Source: Acidimicrobiia bacterium (GTDB lineage: Bacteria; Actinomycetota; Acidimicrobiia; Acidimicrobiales; Ilumatobacteraceae). From it: a stretch of DNA of 14,873 nt. Every line of letters begins with the position of its first letter. Within the stretch, counting starts at the first letter, position 1. Below are positions 4,910-14,120 of the stretch, one piece after another. The stretch spans positions 1 through 14,873 of the forward strand of contig JACDHN010000015.1 of assembly GCA_013821025.1 (NCBI GenBank). Direction: 5' to 3'. The translations under genes and the position numbers were made by a program. The notes beneath the pieces were generated by a model. The model did no database searches. It was given only the letters and a program-made list of their open reading frames with translations, and was not told the origin of the DNA.

Positions 4910-7363
4910 TCAGGTCACGTCGTCTGTCGCGATGATGGGTGCTACCGAGGCGATGGTCTGGCCGTCGTCGAGGTTCATCACGCGCACGCCGGTGGCGCCA
5001 CGTCCCTGCGATGAGATGTGGCGCACCGGCATGCGGATCGTGACCCCGCCTGAGGCGACGGCGACGATCTCGTCGTCGATGCCAACCATGAACGCCGCTA
5101 CCACGTACCCCTTCTTGCCCGTGAGCCGGATACCGATGACGCCCTGGCCGCCTCGTCCCTGGGTGTTGAAGCGGTCGAGTTGGGTGCGCTTGCCGTAGCC
5201 GCCATCGGTGACCATCAGGATCGCTGCGTCATCGCGGGCCACGTCGACCGACACCAGCTCGTCGTCACCCTTGAGCCTGATGCCCCGGACGCCCGACGCT
5301 GTGCGGCCCATCGGCCGCACGTCATCCTCGTTGAAACGGATCGTCGAGCCCTTGCGGGTGACCATGAAGATGTCGTCACCACCCGTGGTCTCGATCACCC
5401 GCACCAGCTCGTCACCGTCGCGAAGGTTGAGGGCGATGAGGCCGTCGCGCCTCGACGAGTCGTAGGCGTCGAACTTCGTCTTCTTCACCGTGCCCTTGAG
5501 CGTGGCGAAGAACAGGAAACGCTCGGCGGCGAAATCTCGGGTGTCGATGATGGCCTGGATGGTCTCGCCGGCCTGCAGGGGCAGCAGATTGACGATCGGC
5601 ATGCCCTTGGCCGTGCGCTCGCGCTCGGGGATCTCCATGCCGCGCAGGCGGTACACCTTGCCGCGGTTGGAAAAGAACAGCAGATGGGCGTGAGCCGTGG
5701 TGAAGATCACGTGACGTACGAGATCGTCGGCTTTCAGCTTGGCGCCGCTGACACCGCGCCCGCCCCTCGACTGGGTCTTGAAGGACCCGGCCGGCACGGC
5801 CTTGACGTACTGGGCCTCGGTCATGACGATGACCAGTTCCTTGTCGTCGACGAGGTCCTCGGCCGACATCTCCCCCGGGTCGAGCGTGATCTGACACACC
5901 CGATCGGTGGCGAACGCCTCGCGAATGGCCCGCATCTCGTCCTTGATCACCTGGCGCAGCAGGGAATCGTTCCCAAGGATCGCCAGGAGCTCCTCGATCG
6001 TGGCCCCCACATCTTCGAGCTCACGCTGCAGGTCGATGCGCGACAGCCGGGTGAGCTGGCGTAGCTGCATGTCGAGGATGTCGACGGCCTGCATCTCGGT
6101 GAACTCGAAGGGCTCGGCCATCAGCCCCGTCTTGGCGGCATTGGCATCGTCGCTCGCCCGGATCAGGGCAATGATCTCGTCGATGACGTCGAGCGCCTTG
6201 ATCCGGCCCTGGAGGATGTGGGCCCGTCGGCGCGCTTTGTCGAGACGGAACTGGCTGCGGCGGGTGATGACGTCGACCTGGTGGTCGATGTAGCCCTGGA
6301 GCGCCTGTACCAGGTTCAGCGTCCTCGGCACGCCGTCGACGAGCGCCACCATGTTGATGGCGAAGCTCGTCTGCAACTGCGTCATCTTGAACAGGTTGTT
6401 GAGCACGACATTGGGGTTGGCATCGCGCTTCAGGGTGACCATCAAGTTCTTCTTGCCACCAGCCGAGGCGTCGTTCACGTCGGCGATGCCATCGAGCAGG
6501 CCGGTGTCGACCAGCTCCTGGATGCGCCCTGCGACCGAGCCGCAACTCGTCTGGTACGGAAGCTGCGAAACGACGATGTGCATCCCGCCACGCGTGGTTT
6601 CCTCGATGGTTGCGGTGGCGCGCATCTTCACGCTGCCGCGACCGGTGCGGTAAGCGTCGATGATGCCGGCCCGACCGAGGATGCTGGCGCCCGTTGGGAA
6701 ATCAGGACCCTTGACGAACGTCATCAGGTCATCGGGTGTGGACTCGGGGTTGTCGATCAGATGGATGGTGGCGTCGATGACCTCGCCCAGGTTGTGAGGC
6801 GGGATGTTGGTCGCCATCCCGACCGCAATGCCCTGGCTGCCGTTGACGAGCAGGTTCGGAAATCGCGAGGGCAGCACGACTGGCTCGTCGAAACGCCCGT
6901 CGTAGTTGAAGTTCAGGTCGACGGCGTTCTCGTCGTACCCCTCGAGCATCTGCATCGCCAACGGATGCAACCGACATTCCGTATACCTCATTGCAGCCGG
7001 GCCGAAGTCTGGGCTTCCGTAGTTGCCCTGGAAGTCGATCAACGGGTGGCGTAGCGAGAACGGCTGGGCCATGCGCACCAGGGCGTCGTAGACGGAGTCG
7101 GGTGAGTGCGGGTGATACTTGGCGATCACGTCGCCGGCTACGTTGGCGCACTTCACCCGCGGACGGTCGGGACGGAAGCCCTGCTGCTCCATGTCCCAGA
7201 TGATCCGGCGGTGCACGGGCTTGAGCCCGTCTCGCACATCGGGCAGGGCCCTGGCCGTGATGACCGACATGGCGTACTCGAGGAACGAACGCTCCATCTC
7301 GTCTTGGATGACGATCGGTTCGATGGACATCGGCTCGTCGGGCGGGATGGTGGAGTCACTCAC
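4910..7363 (-). CDS. gyrA: DNA gyrase subunit A
   Basis: Breakage-reunion subunit of gyrase, 817 residues, the usual length. It forms A2B2 with GyrB and introduces negative supercoils. The catalytic tyrosine is Y127 in AAMRYTECRL. The winged-helix opening VRDGLKPVHRRIIWDM spans 43-58. The C-terminal DNA-wrapping domain starts with a good GyrA box, QSRGGRG (531-537), which separates gyrase from topoisomerase IV, followed by repeated propeller motifs such as GRGGQGVIGIRL. The quinolone-determining stretch is odd: after HPH comes SPDSVYD (87-93) where most gyrases have G-D-[SA]-[AS]-V-Y-D. I chose the GTG at 7361-7363, two bases after the gyrB stop, consistent with one transcript; no strong ribosome site is visible. 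M12 is an alternative start without better support. Confidence 0.98.
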   Translation of the reverse strand: MSDSTIPPDEPMSIEPIVIQDEMERSFLEYAMSVITARALPDVRDGLKPVHRRIIWDMEQQGFRPDRPRVKCANVAGDVIAKYHPHSPDSVYDALVRMAQPFSLRHPLIDFQGNYGSPDFGPAAMRYTECRLHPLAMQMLEGYDENAVDLNFNYDGRFDEPVVLPSRFPNLLVNGSQGIAVGMATNIPPHNLGEVIDATIHLIDNPESTPDDLMTFVKGPDFPTGASILGRAGIIDAYRTGRGSVKMRATATIEETTRGGMHIVVSQLPYQTSCGSVAGRIQELVDTGLLDGIADVNDASAGGKKNLMVTLKRDANPNVVLNNLFKMTQLQTSFAINMVALVDGVPRTLNLVQALQGYIDHQVDVITRRSQFRLDKARRRAHILQGRIKALDVIDEIIALIRASDDANAAKTGLMAEPFEFTEMQAVDILDMQLRQLTRLSRIDLQRELEDVGATIEELLAILGNDSLLRQVIKDEMRAIREAFATDRVCQITLDPGEMSAEDLVDDKELVIVMTEAQYVKAVPAGSFKTQSRGGRGVSGAKLKADDLVRHVIFTTAHAHLLFFSNRGKVYRLRGMEIPERERTAKGMPIVNLLPLQAGETIQAIIDTRDFAAERFLFFATLKGTVKKTKFDAYDSSRRDGLIALNLRDGDELVRVIETTGGDDIFMVTRKGSTIRFNEDDVRPMGRTASGVRGIRLKGDDELVSVDVARDDAAILMVTDGGYGKRTQLDRFNTQGRGGQGVIGIRLTGKKGYVVAAFMVGIDDEIVAVASGGVTIRMPVRHISSQGRGATGVRVMNLDDGQTIASVAPIIATDDVT

Positions 7364-7365
7364 GA

Positions 7366-9339
<1,974 letters not shown>

Positions 9340-9396
9340 TCATACCTACTTCGTTGGTGGTCACAGATCGCGGCGAGGTGCAGACCGGGCGTGAGT

Positions 9397-9414
9397 CACC
9401 AGCGTCAGCTGGTG
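9397..9414. other. Hairpin in the gyrB leader
   Basis: CACCAGC (9397-9403) pairs perfectly with GCTGGTG (9408-9414) around the tetraloop GTCA, a 7-bp GC-rich stem. On the minus strand it would lie in the gyrB 5' leader, about 58 bases before the start. No T run follows, so it is not an intrinsic terminator. It could affect translation or mRNA stability, but function is not shown. Confidence 0.45.
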
Positions 9415-9456
9415 GCACCGAATCGGTCGGGTCGCGGACCTCGAGGAACACCCACA

Positions 9457-9462
9457 ATTCTA
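9457..9462 (-). promoter_or_regulatory. Candidate -10 element of the gyrB-gyrA promoter
   Basis: TAGAAT on the minus strand is one base from the TATAAT consensus and lies in the AT-richer part of the 160-base gap between the DUF721 and gyrB genes. No good -35 is seen at 17 bp; a 5-bp inverted repeat (CCCGG/CCGGG, 9475-9487) occupies that area. Start would be near 9450, giving a leader of about 110 bases. Confidence 0.45.
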
Positions 9463-9499
9463 CCAAGTGCGACGCCCGGAACCCGGGACTCGGCACCTG

Positions 9500-9811
9500 T
9501 CAGCGCCAGCGCGAACGGCGCGCCATGCGCACCTCGATTCCATCCAGCTCGACGCCAGACGCTGCAACGACGCGGGCGAGCAACTCGTCGTGGAGCAGCT
9601 GTACTTGAGTCGCCCAGGCCGGATCGTCAACGGCCACGGTGAGGATCTTGCGGTCCAGCCGCACGGGCTGCACATGTGCCGCCACCGCGGCGCCGACCGC
9701 AACGTCCCACTTCCCGAACACACCGCCCAACTCACGCCGTCCAGCGCCGCCCTTCGCCGACTTCAGCAGGCGATCGAGCGACTCTCCGATCGGGCGCGGT
9801 TCGTCGTTCAT
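9500..9811 (-). CDS. DciA-like DUF721 protein
   Basis: A 103-residue protein of the DUF721/DciA family, which recruits or activates the replicative helicase in bacteria lacking DnaC or DnaI. Family features are the GKWDVAVGAAVAAHVQP segment (33-49, W35), the strand RKILTVAVDD, and the AWATQVQLLHDELLARV helix (65-81, W66). It is shorter than the relatives next to recF in mycobacteria, being little more than the core domain. The ATG follows the recF stop by 19 bases with a weak GAGGGA upstream, so it is probably on the dnaN-recF transcript. Its place in a replication operon fits the proposed role. Confidence 0.85.
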   Translation of the reverse strand: MNDEPRPIGESLDRLLKSAKGGAGRRELGGVFGKWDVAVGAAVAAHVQPVRLDRKILTVAVDDPAWATQVQLLHDELLARVVAASGVELDGIEVRMARRSRWR

Positions 9812-9830
9812 GACGCGGTCACGACATCCC

Positions 9831-10904
9831 TCACACCTGCGCGCCGTCGGTTATGCGAATGATCCGGTGCGGCTCGACGGCGTCGGGGATGGCACCGGCC
9901 GTCGTGATGATGATCTGACCGACGGGGAGGTGGCGCAGCAGCGCAGCAGCGCGGGAGGCATCGAGCTCCGAGAGCACATCGTCGAGCACCAACACCGGAG
10001 CCGAGTCTTCCTGTTCGGACACCAGCCGGTGCGTGCCGAGCCGCAGTGCCAACGCCAGCGTCCGCTGTTCTCCCTGTGAGGCCTGGGAGCGGGCGGGCAG
10101 CGAGCCGATGCTGAGCTCGATGTCGTCGCGGTGGGGGCCGACGGTCGACGCCCGCAGCCGGACGTCAGCGGTCCTGGCCACCGCCAGCGCTGCCGCCAGA
10201 CCCTGAGTCCGCCACGGCGGTTCGTAGCTGAGCCCCACGGACGTCGGGCCGGCGAGATCGCCGTATGCCTCCTGCACGATCGGCGCCAAGCGGCCGATGA
10301 GCGCCGCCCGAGCCTCCCCGAAGCGCTCTCCGGCGTCGGCGAGTCGGGCATCCCAGACATCGAGCGTCACGGCATCGTCGCCGTCCATGCGTCCCGCCAT
10401 CTGTTTGAGCAGGCGGTTGCGCTGGCGCACCGCACGATCGACGTCGAGGCGCACAGCGTCATACTTCGCGCTGAGCGCCACGAGTGCGTCGTCGACGTAG
10501 CGTCGCCGCTCCCCCGGCGAACCCTTGACGATGCCCAGATCGTCGGGCGAGAACACGGTGACGCGAATCGTGCCAAGCAGGTCGCGGGCGCGCCGTAGTC
10601 GCTGGCGGTTCACCTGCACGCGGCCAGGCGCGCCGCGACTGAGCTCGGCGTCGACGTTGGAGCGACGCCCATCGGGATGCAGCACGGTTGCGCGGATCAC
10701 GGCGGTCTCCGCTTCGTGGCGGATCATGGCCTCGTTGCTCACGCCCCGGAAGCTCGACAACGTGGCCAGGTAGGCCAGGGCTTCTGCCAGGTTCGTCTTG
10801 CCATGACCGTTGTTACCCAGCACCACCGTGGTGCCGTCGGTCAGTTCGAATCTCTCCTTGCGGTAGTTCCGGAAGTCGACGAGCTCGAGGTGCTCGACGA
10901 TCAC
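9831..10904 (-). CDS. recF: Recombination mediator ATPase RecF
   Basis: An SMC/ABC-like ATPase of 357 residues that acts with RecO and RecR in loading RecA at single-strand gaps. The Walker A motif is GNNGHGKTNL (30-39). The ABC signature region is SQGEQRTLALALRL (276-289), and Walker B is VLVLDDVLSELD (304-315). The N-terminal HLELVDFRNY and the central SPDDLGIVKGSPGERRRYVD (119-138) are typical of RecF. The GTG (10902-10904) starts 7 bases after the dnaN stop, with a short AGG 6 bases upstream, so dnaN and recF are one transcription unit. Confidence 0.97.
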   Translation of the reverse strand: MIVEHLELVDFRNYRKERFELTDGTTVVLGNNGHGKTNLAEALAYLATLSSFRGVSNEAMIRHEAETAVIRATVLHPDGRRSNVDAELSRGAPGRVQVNRQRLRRARDLLGTIRVTVFSPDDLGIVKGSPGERRRYVDDALVALSAKYDAVRLDVDRAVRQRNRLLKQMAGRMDGDDAVTLDVWDARLADAGERFGEARAALIGRLAPIVQEAYGDLAGPTSVGLSYEPPWRTQGLAAALAVARTADVRLRASTVGPHRDDIELSIGSLPARSQASQGEQRTLALALRLGTHRLVSEQEDSAPVLVLDDVLSELDASRAAALLRHLPVGQIIITTAGAIPDAVEPHRIIRITDGAQV

Positions 10905-10911
10905 GATCGGC

Positions 10912-12003
10912 CTAGACCCGTACTGGCATCAGCAGGTACAGGTAGTCATCGTCACCAACCCCTCGAAGGACCACCGGTTTGCCGGGATCGTTCAGCTCCA
11001 CCGTCAGCTCGTCGCCGTCGAGGGCATCGGCACCGGCGGCGAGGAAGTCGGGGTTGAACCCAACCACCATCTCAGCACCCTCGTAACGTGCATCGACGGC
11101 CTCGGAGGCGTTCCCGACGTCTTGAGCGACGACGGTGAGCTCGACCACCTCTCCCCCGAGCGACAGGCGCACCACCCTTGAGTCCTGGGCCAGGATGCGC
11201 ACGCGCCGGAGCGCCTCGAGCAGTGCCTCCCGTCCGATCGTCAGCGTGTTCGGGTGGCTCGAAGGCAGCAGGTTGCGGTAGTTCGGGAAGTCGCCGTCGA
11301 TCAGGCGCGTCGACAGGTATGTGGTGCCGAGCTCGAACTCAGCCGAACGTGACCCGAAACGCACCGACACGTGATCGGCCGCTGGCAACAGCCGTTGCAA
11401 CTCGCTCAACGCCCTGGCCGGGATCAGCACCGATTGACCCGACGTCAGCAAGCCTGCCGCTCCGAGGTTGCGCACGGCCAGTCGGTACCCGTCGGTGGCA
11501 ACCACCCACAGGCCCTCCTCGTCGGCGCTGATCAGTACGCCGGTGAGCACGGGACGAGCCTCGTCGGTGCTTGCCGCCCGCACCACCTGGCGCAATGCCG
11601 ACATCAACAGCGCGGCATCGATCGACACGGGCTCACCGTCTGGGCCTGCCTGGGCCGGGTAGTCGTCGACGGCGAAGGGGCGGACGGCGAACTGGGCGCG
11701 CCCGGCGCTGATGATCACGTCGTCACTGTTGGTCTCGACCGTGACCGTGCCGGCTGGCAGCGCCCGAACGATGTCGGTCACGAGGCGAGCCGGCACCACC
11801 GCCGAACCCTCGGTGTCCATGCCGACCTCCACGCTGAGGCGAATCGTCAGTTCCAGGTCGGTGCCGGTCAGCGTGAGCTGGTCGTCGCTCACGTCGAGGC
11901 GCAAGCCCGCCAGGACCGGATGGGTGCTGGTCCTGCTCGTCGCCGCCCGGCTGGCGGTGACCAGTGCGTCGGCCAGGATGTCGCGTTCGCAGCGGAACTT
12001 CAC
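10912..12003 (-). CDS. dnaN: DNA polymerase III beta subunit (sliding clamp)
   Basis: A 363-residue protein made of three similar clamp domains of about 120 residues. It dimerises into a ring that tethers DNA polymerase III and other partners. Markers are the N-terminal MKFRCERDILADALVTASRA, LRLDVSDDQLTLTGTDLELTI (about 33-53), GVLISADEEGLWVVATDGYRLAV in the middle domain, and the C-terminal YLYLLMPVRV. The GTG at 12001-12003 has a good ribosome site (AAAGG, 6 bases upstream). The putative origin unwinding element ends about 38 bases upstream of this start, so the dnaN leader and the origin overlap. Confidence 0.98.
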   Translation of the reverse strand: MKFRCERDILADALVTASRAATSRTSTHPVLAGLRLDVSDDQLTLTGTDLELTIRLSVEVGMDTEGSAVVPARLVTDIVRALPAGTVTVETNSDDVIISAGRAQFAVRPFAVDDYPAQAGPDGEPVSIDAALLMSALRQVVRAASTDEARPVLTGVLISADEEGLWVVATDGYRLAVRNLGAAGLLTSGQSVLIPARALSELQRLLPAADHVSVRFGSRSAEFELGTTYLSTRLIDGDFPNYRNLLPSSHPNTLTIGREALLEALRRVRILAQDSRVVRLSLGGEVVELTVVAQDVGNASEAVDARYEGAEMVVGFNPDFLAAGADALDGDELTVELNDPGKPVVLRGVGDDDYLYLLMPVRV

Positions 12004-12040
12004 AGGGCGCCTTTCACAGTGCAGGGTGATGAAGAAGAAC

Positions 12041-12055
12041 TAGTAGTAGTAATAG
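12041..12055 (+). other. DnaA-trio-like unwinding element
   Basis: Five consecutive triplets, TAG TAG TAG TAA TAG, are separated by only four bases (GTGC, 12056-12059) from a DnaA box on the opposite strand (12060-12068). Known bacterial DnaA-trio elements consist of a DnaA box, a short GC-rich gap and then repeated 3'-[G/A]A[T/A]-5' triplets on which DnaA assembles on single-stranded DNA. This matches in order, spacing and strand. A GAAGAAGAA run (12031-12039) continues the AT-rich stretch toward dnaN. Confidence 0.7.
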
Positions 12056-12059
12056 GTGC

Positions 12060-12075
12060 TGTGGATTGTGGGTAA
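12060..12075 (-). promoter_or_regulatory. Two overlapping DnaA boxes next to the trio element
   Basis: On the minus strand TTACCCACA (12075-12067) differs from TTATCCACA at one position. CAATCCACA (12068-12060) differs at two. They overlap by two bases, point toward the triplet run, and would seed the DnaA filament. Confidence 0.65.
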
Positions 12076-12117
12076 CACGCGTCAGGCCAGCGTAGACGTA
12101 ACGAGTTGACAGCACCG

Positions 12118-12126
12118 TTGTCCCCA
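12118..12126 (+). promoter_or_regulatory. DnaA box
   Basis: TTGTCCCCA differs at one base from the actinobacterial form TTGTCCACA. It lies between the trio-proximal pair and the weaker array further right. Confidence 0.55.
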
Positions 12127-12178
12127 CGGATCCCCAGCTGACAGATCACAGCGCTGTGGTTCGGTGGATGAACGTCAA

Positions 12179-12221
12179 CTGTCCACCGTCCGTGCAGCCG
12201 TCGTCCACTGCACGGTCCACA
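12179..12221 (+). promoter_or_regulatory. Array of weak DnaA boxes
   Basis: Three same-strand sites share GTCCAC: CTGTCCACC (12179-12187), TCGTCCACT (12201-12209) and CGGTCCACA (12213-12221). Each has two changes from TTGTCCACA. The last two are 12 bp apart, about one helical turn, the spacing also seen between two boxes upstream of dnaA. Low-affinity boxes in phase are common in actinobacterial origins. Confidence 0.5.
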
Positions 12222-12312
12222 GCCGCACCCGGTACGTTCGTCGGTGGGAGGCGAGGACCCGATTCGGCACGCCGGCGCCTCCAGGCGCTTCGGCGGCCGC
12301 ATTCATAATGGC

Positions 12313-13716
12313 TCATGAGTTCAACCGTTGCAGCAGGTCGGTGACCTGGTCGTAGATCTGCTTGCGTTCTCGCATCAGCCGTTGGATCTTGTCGAAGGCG
12401 TGGATGACGGTGGTGTGGTCGCGCCCTCCGAACAGACGAGCGATCGCGGGATAGCTCAAGTCTGTGATATCGCGGAAGGCGTACATGGCGATCTGGCGAG
12501 CCGTGACGAGTGGCCGCTGGCGGCTCTTGCCGCGCAAGGCGTCGACGTCGAAGCCGAGTATGTCTGCCATCTCGTGCAGCAGCTCGATGTCGGTTCGCCG
12601 CTTTGGACGGGACTCGATCAGCAGATCCTCGAGCAGGCGCTGGGCGAGATCGGTCGTGATCACGTGCTGGTTGAGGCTGGCGAACGCCGTGACCCGGATC
12701 AGGGCCCCCTCCAGTTCACGGATGTTCGACGTGATGTTGGCGGCGATGAACTCGAGCGTGTCGGGCGGGACGATCATCTGGTCGCGTTCGCTCTTGTTGC
12801 GCAGAATGGCCACGCGGGTCTCCAGGTCGGGTGGCTGGATGTCGGTGATCAACCCCCACTTGAACCGTCCGCGCAGGCGCTCCTCCAACGTGGGCATGCC
12901 GTCGGGCATTCTGTCGCTAGTTATCACGATCTGCTTGTTGGCGCCATGCAGCGAGTTGAACGTGTGGAAGAACTCCTCCTGCACACTCTCGCGGGTTTCG
13001 ATGAACTGGATGTCATCGACGAGCAGCACGTCGACCTCGCGGTAGCGACGCTTGAACGCTGCGGTCGTGTTCTGGCGGATGGCATCGATGAACTCGTTCA
13101 GGAAGCTCTCGGTGGACACGTAGCGCACCACGTGGTGTTGGTAGTTGCTGCGCACATAGTGGCCGATGGCGTGCAGCAGGTGGGTCTTGCCCAGTCCGGC
13201 GGCGCCGTAGACGAACAGCGGGTTGTACGACCTGCCCGGCGTCTCGGCGACTCGCAGGGCGGCAGCGAGCGCGAATTGGTTGGACGGACCCTTCACGAAC
13301 GTCTCGAACGAGTACTGCGAGTTGAGCCCGGCGCTGTTGACCGGGCTCGGTGAGGCTCCGATGCGAGCCGAATCAGCCTGCGGCACGTCGAAATGGGGTT
13401 GGCTGCCGAGCTCCGAGCCATGCAAGACGGGGGAGTCGGCCTGCGGTTCGAGTTCGGCGACGCGCTCGTCGGTGCGGATCTCCACCTCGAACCGCTGTGG
13501 TGCCGACGGCAACTCGGACAAGGCGTCGGTGACCAGTGGCAGGTACCGGGTCAGGATGCGTTCACGCACATGGCTGCTGGGCACGCTGACCCGCAGCGAG
13601 GATCCGTCACTCTCGAGCGGCATGACGTCTTGAAAAGTCGAGAACCAGACGGATTCGTTGAGCTGAGCCCGTAGTAACTGGGCAACGGCGGTCCACACCT
13701 CGGATTCGTCGCTCAC
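12313..13716 (-). CDS. dnaA: Chromosomal replication initiator DnaA
   Basis: AAA+ initiator of 467 residues. Domain I is at 1 to about 75 (WTAVAQLLRAQLNESVWFSTF), with a short variable linker to about 133. The ATPase domain has Walker A GAAGLGKTHLLHAIG (171-185), Walker B LLVDDIQF (231-238), sensor 1 ITSDR (265-269), the ERLRGRFKWGL box with the arginine finger (279-289) and sensor 2 NIRELEGAL (331-339). The DNA-binding domain IV ends with the DnaA signature GGRDHTTVIHA (430-440). The frame is open far upstream, but I chose the GTG at 13714-13716. GGAGG (13726-13722) lies 5 bases before it, and the protein then begins as DnaA should. DnaA boxes upstream suggest autoregulation. Confidence 0.98.
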   Translation of the reverse strand: MSDESEVWTAVAQLLRAQLNESVWFSTFQDVMPLESDGSSLRVSVPSSHVRERILTRYLPLVTDALSELPSAPQRFEVEIRTDERVAELEPQADSPVLHGSELGSQPHFDVPQADSARIGASPSPVNSAGLNSQYSFETFVKGPSNQFALAAALRVAETPGRSYNPLFVYGAAGLGKTHLLHAIGHYVRSNYQHHVVRYVSTESFLNEFIDAIRQNTTAAFKRRYREVDVLLVDDIQFIETRESVQEEFFHTFNSLHGANKQIVITSDRMPDGMPTLEERLRGRFKWGLITDIQPPDLETRVAILRNKSERDQMIVPPDTLEFIAANITSNIRELEGALIRVTAFASLNQHVITTDLAQRLLEDLLIESRPKRRTDIELLHEMADILGFDVDALRGKSRQRPLVTARQIAMYAFRDITDLSYPAIARLFGGRDHTTVIHAFDKIQRLMRERKQIYDQVTDLLQRLNS

Positions 13717-13742
13717 CGTAACCTCCGCACAGTTGTCCGGCT

Positions 13743-13775
13743 TCGTCCACAAGCTTGTCCACACAATGTGGACAA
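13743..13775. promoter_or_regulatory. DnaA-box cluster upstream of dnaA
   Basis: TCGTCCACA (13743-13751) has one change from the consensus. TTGTCCACA (13755-13763) is perfect, and TGTGGACAA (13767-13775) is a perfect box on the other strand. The last two form a perfect 10-bp inverted repeat (13754-13763 with 13767-13776) around CAA. The first two are 12 bp apart. The cluster lies 27-59 bases before the dnaA start, downstream of a candidate promoter, so bound DnaA would block its own expression. It may also form a second origin lobe. Confidence 0.85.
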
Positions 13776-13796
13776 GGCCGTCACCGTGATCGAGTG

Positions 13797-13805
13797 ACCC
13801 TAACA
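13797..13805 (-). promoter_or_regulatory. dnaA: Candidate dnaA promoter (extended -10)
   Basis: On the minus strand TGTTAGGGT (13805-13797) has the TGN-TANNNT form of an extended -10, which can work without a good -35; the -35 position reads AAAACA. Transcription would start near 13790, so all three DnaA boxes would lie just downstream, in the initially transcribed region. Confidence 0.35.
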
Positions 13806-13867
13806 CGCCATTCTGGGCTTGTTTTCGCTCGGTTCGCGGCTCGTCGCCAGGGAGGACAACATCACGG

Positions 13868-13896
13868 TTGTGTGGGTCGGGAGGCGGGCGTAGCCT
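13868..13896 (+). promoter_or_regulatory. Candidate rpmH operon promoter
   Basis: TTGTGT (13868-13873), a 17-bp spacer, then TAGCCT (13891-13896). Start would be near 13903, leaving a leader of about 83 bases before rpmH. It points away from the dnaA promoter. Confidence 0.45.
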
Positions 13897-13985
13897 TGGT
13901 AGGTCAGCGCCGTCGTGAACGTCGACGCGCTGGCGTCTTGTTGTCAGTCGCCCGCGGCGTCGATCGCCGTGCCGAGGAGGCCGTT

Positions 13986-14120
13986 GTGAAGAGGACGTAC
14001 CAACCGAACACCCGCCGCCGCGCCCGCAAACACGGGTTCCGGGCGCGGATGCGCACGCGCGCCGGCCGCTCGATTCTGAAGGCCCGTCGCGCCAAGGGAC
14101 GCACCCGGCTGTCCGCTTGA
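13986..14120 (+). CDS. rpmH: Ribosomal protein bL34
   Basis: A 44-residue, very basic ribosomal protein of the large subunit. The family pattern is clear: MKRTYQPNTRRRARKHGFR at the start, then RMRTRAGRSIL and the terminal GRTRLSA. The GTG start has the strongest ribosome site in the window, GAGGAGG (13974-13980), 5 bases upstream. An open frame runs further upstream, but the L34 start motif fixes this position. It is the first gene of the rpmH-rnpA-yidD-yidC unit and diverges from dnaA, the classic arrangement around bacterial origins. Confidence 0.98.
   Translation: MKRTYQPNTRRRARKHGFRARMRTRAGRSILKARRAKGRTRLSA

Larger units (their letters stand above)
12004..12312. other. oriC: Replication origin oriC, dnaA-dnaN lobe
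   Basis: A 309-base gap between the dnaN start and the dnaA stop. It holds at least six sequences within two changes of the DnaA box, mostly at 12060-12221; an AT-rich stretch at 12029-12056 that stands out from the GC-rich surroundings; and several dyads. The dyads include the perfect palindrome CACAGCGCTGTG (12147-12158) and the pair CCGTGCAG/CTGCACGG (12190-12197, 12208-12215). In actinobacteria oriC usually lies between dnaA and dnaN. The dnaN promoter must also be here; TACGCT at 12096-12091 on the minus strand is a weak candidate. The stretch 12222-12312 shows nothing I can name. Confidence 0.85.

Noticed and set aside
9475..9487. CCCGG/CCGGG hairpin as terminator of the dnaN-recF-DUF721 transcript
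   Set aside because: Only 5 bp with a 3-base loop and no T tract on either strand.
13755..14120. rpmH extended upstream to 121 residues
   Set aside because: It would run through the DnaA boxes and the strong GAGGAGG site; the L34 N-terminus begins exactly at the GTG at 13986.
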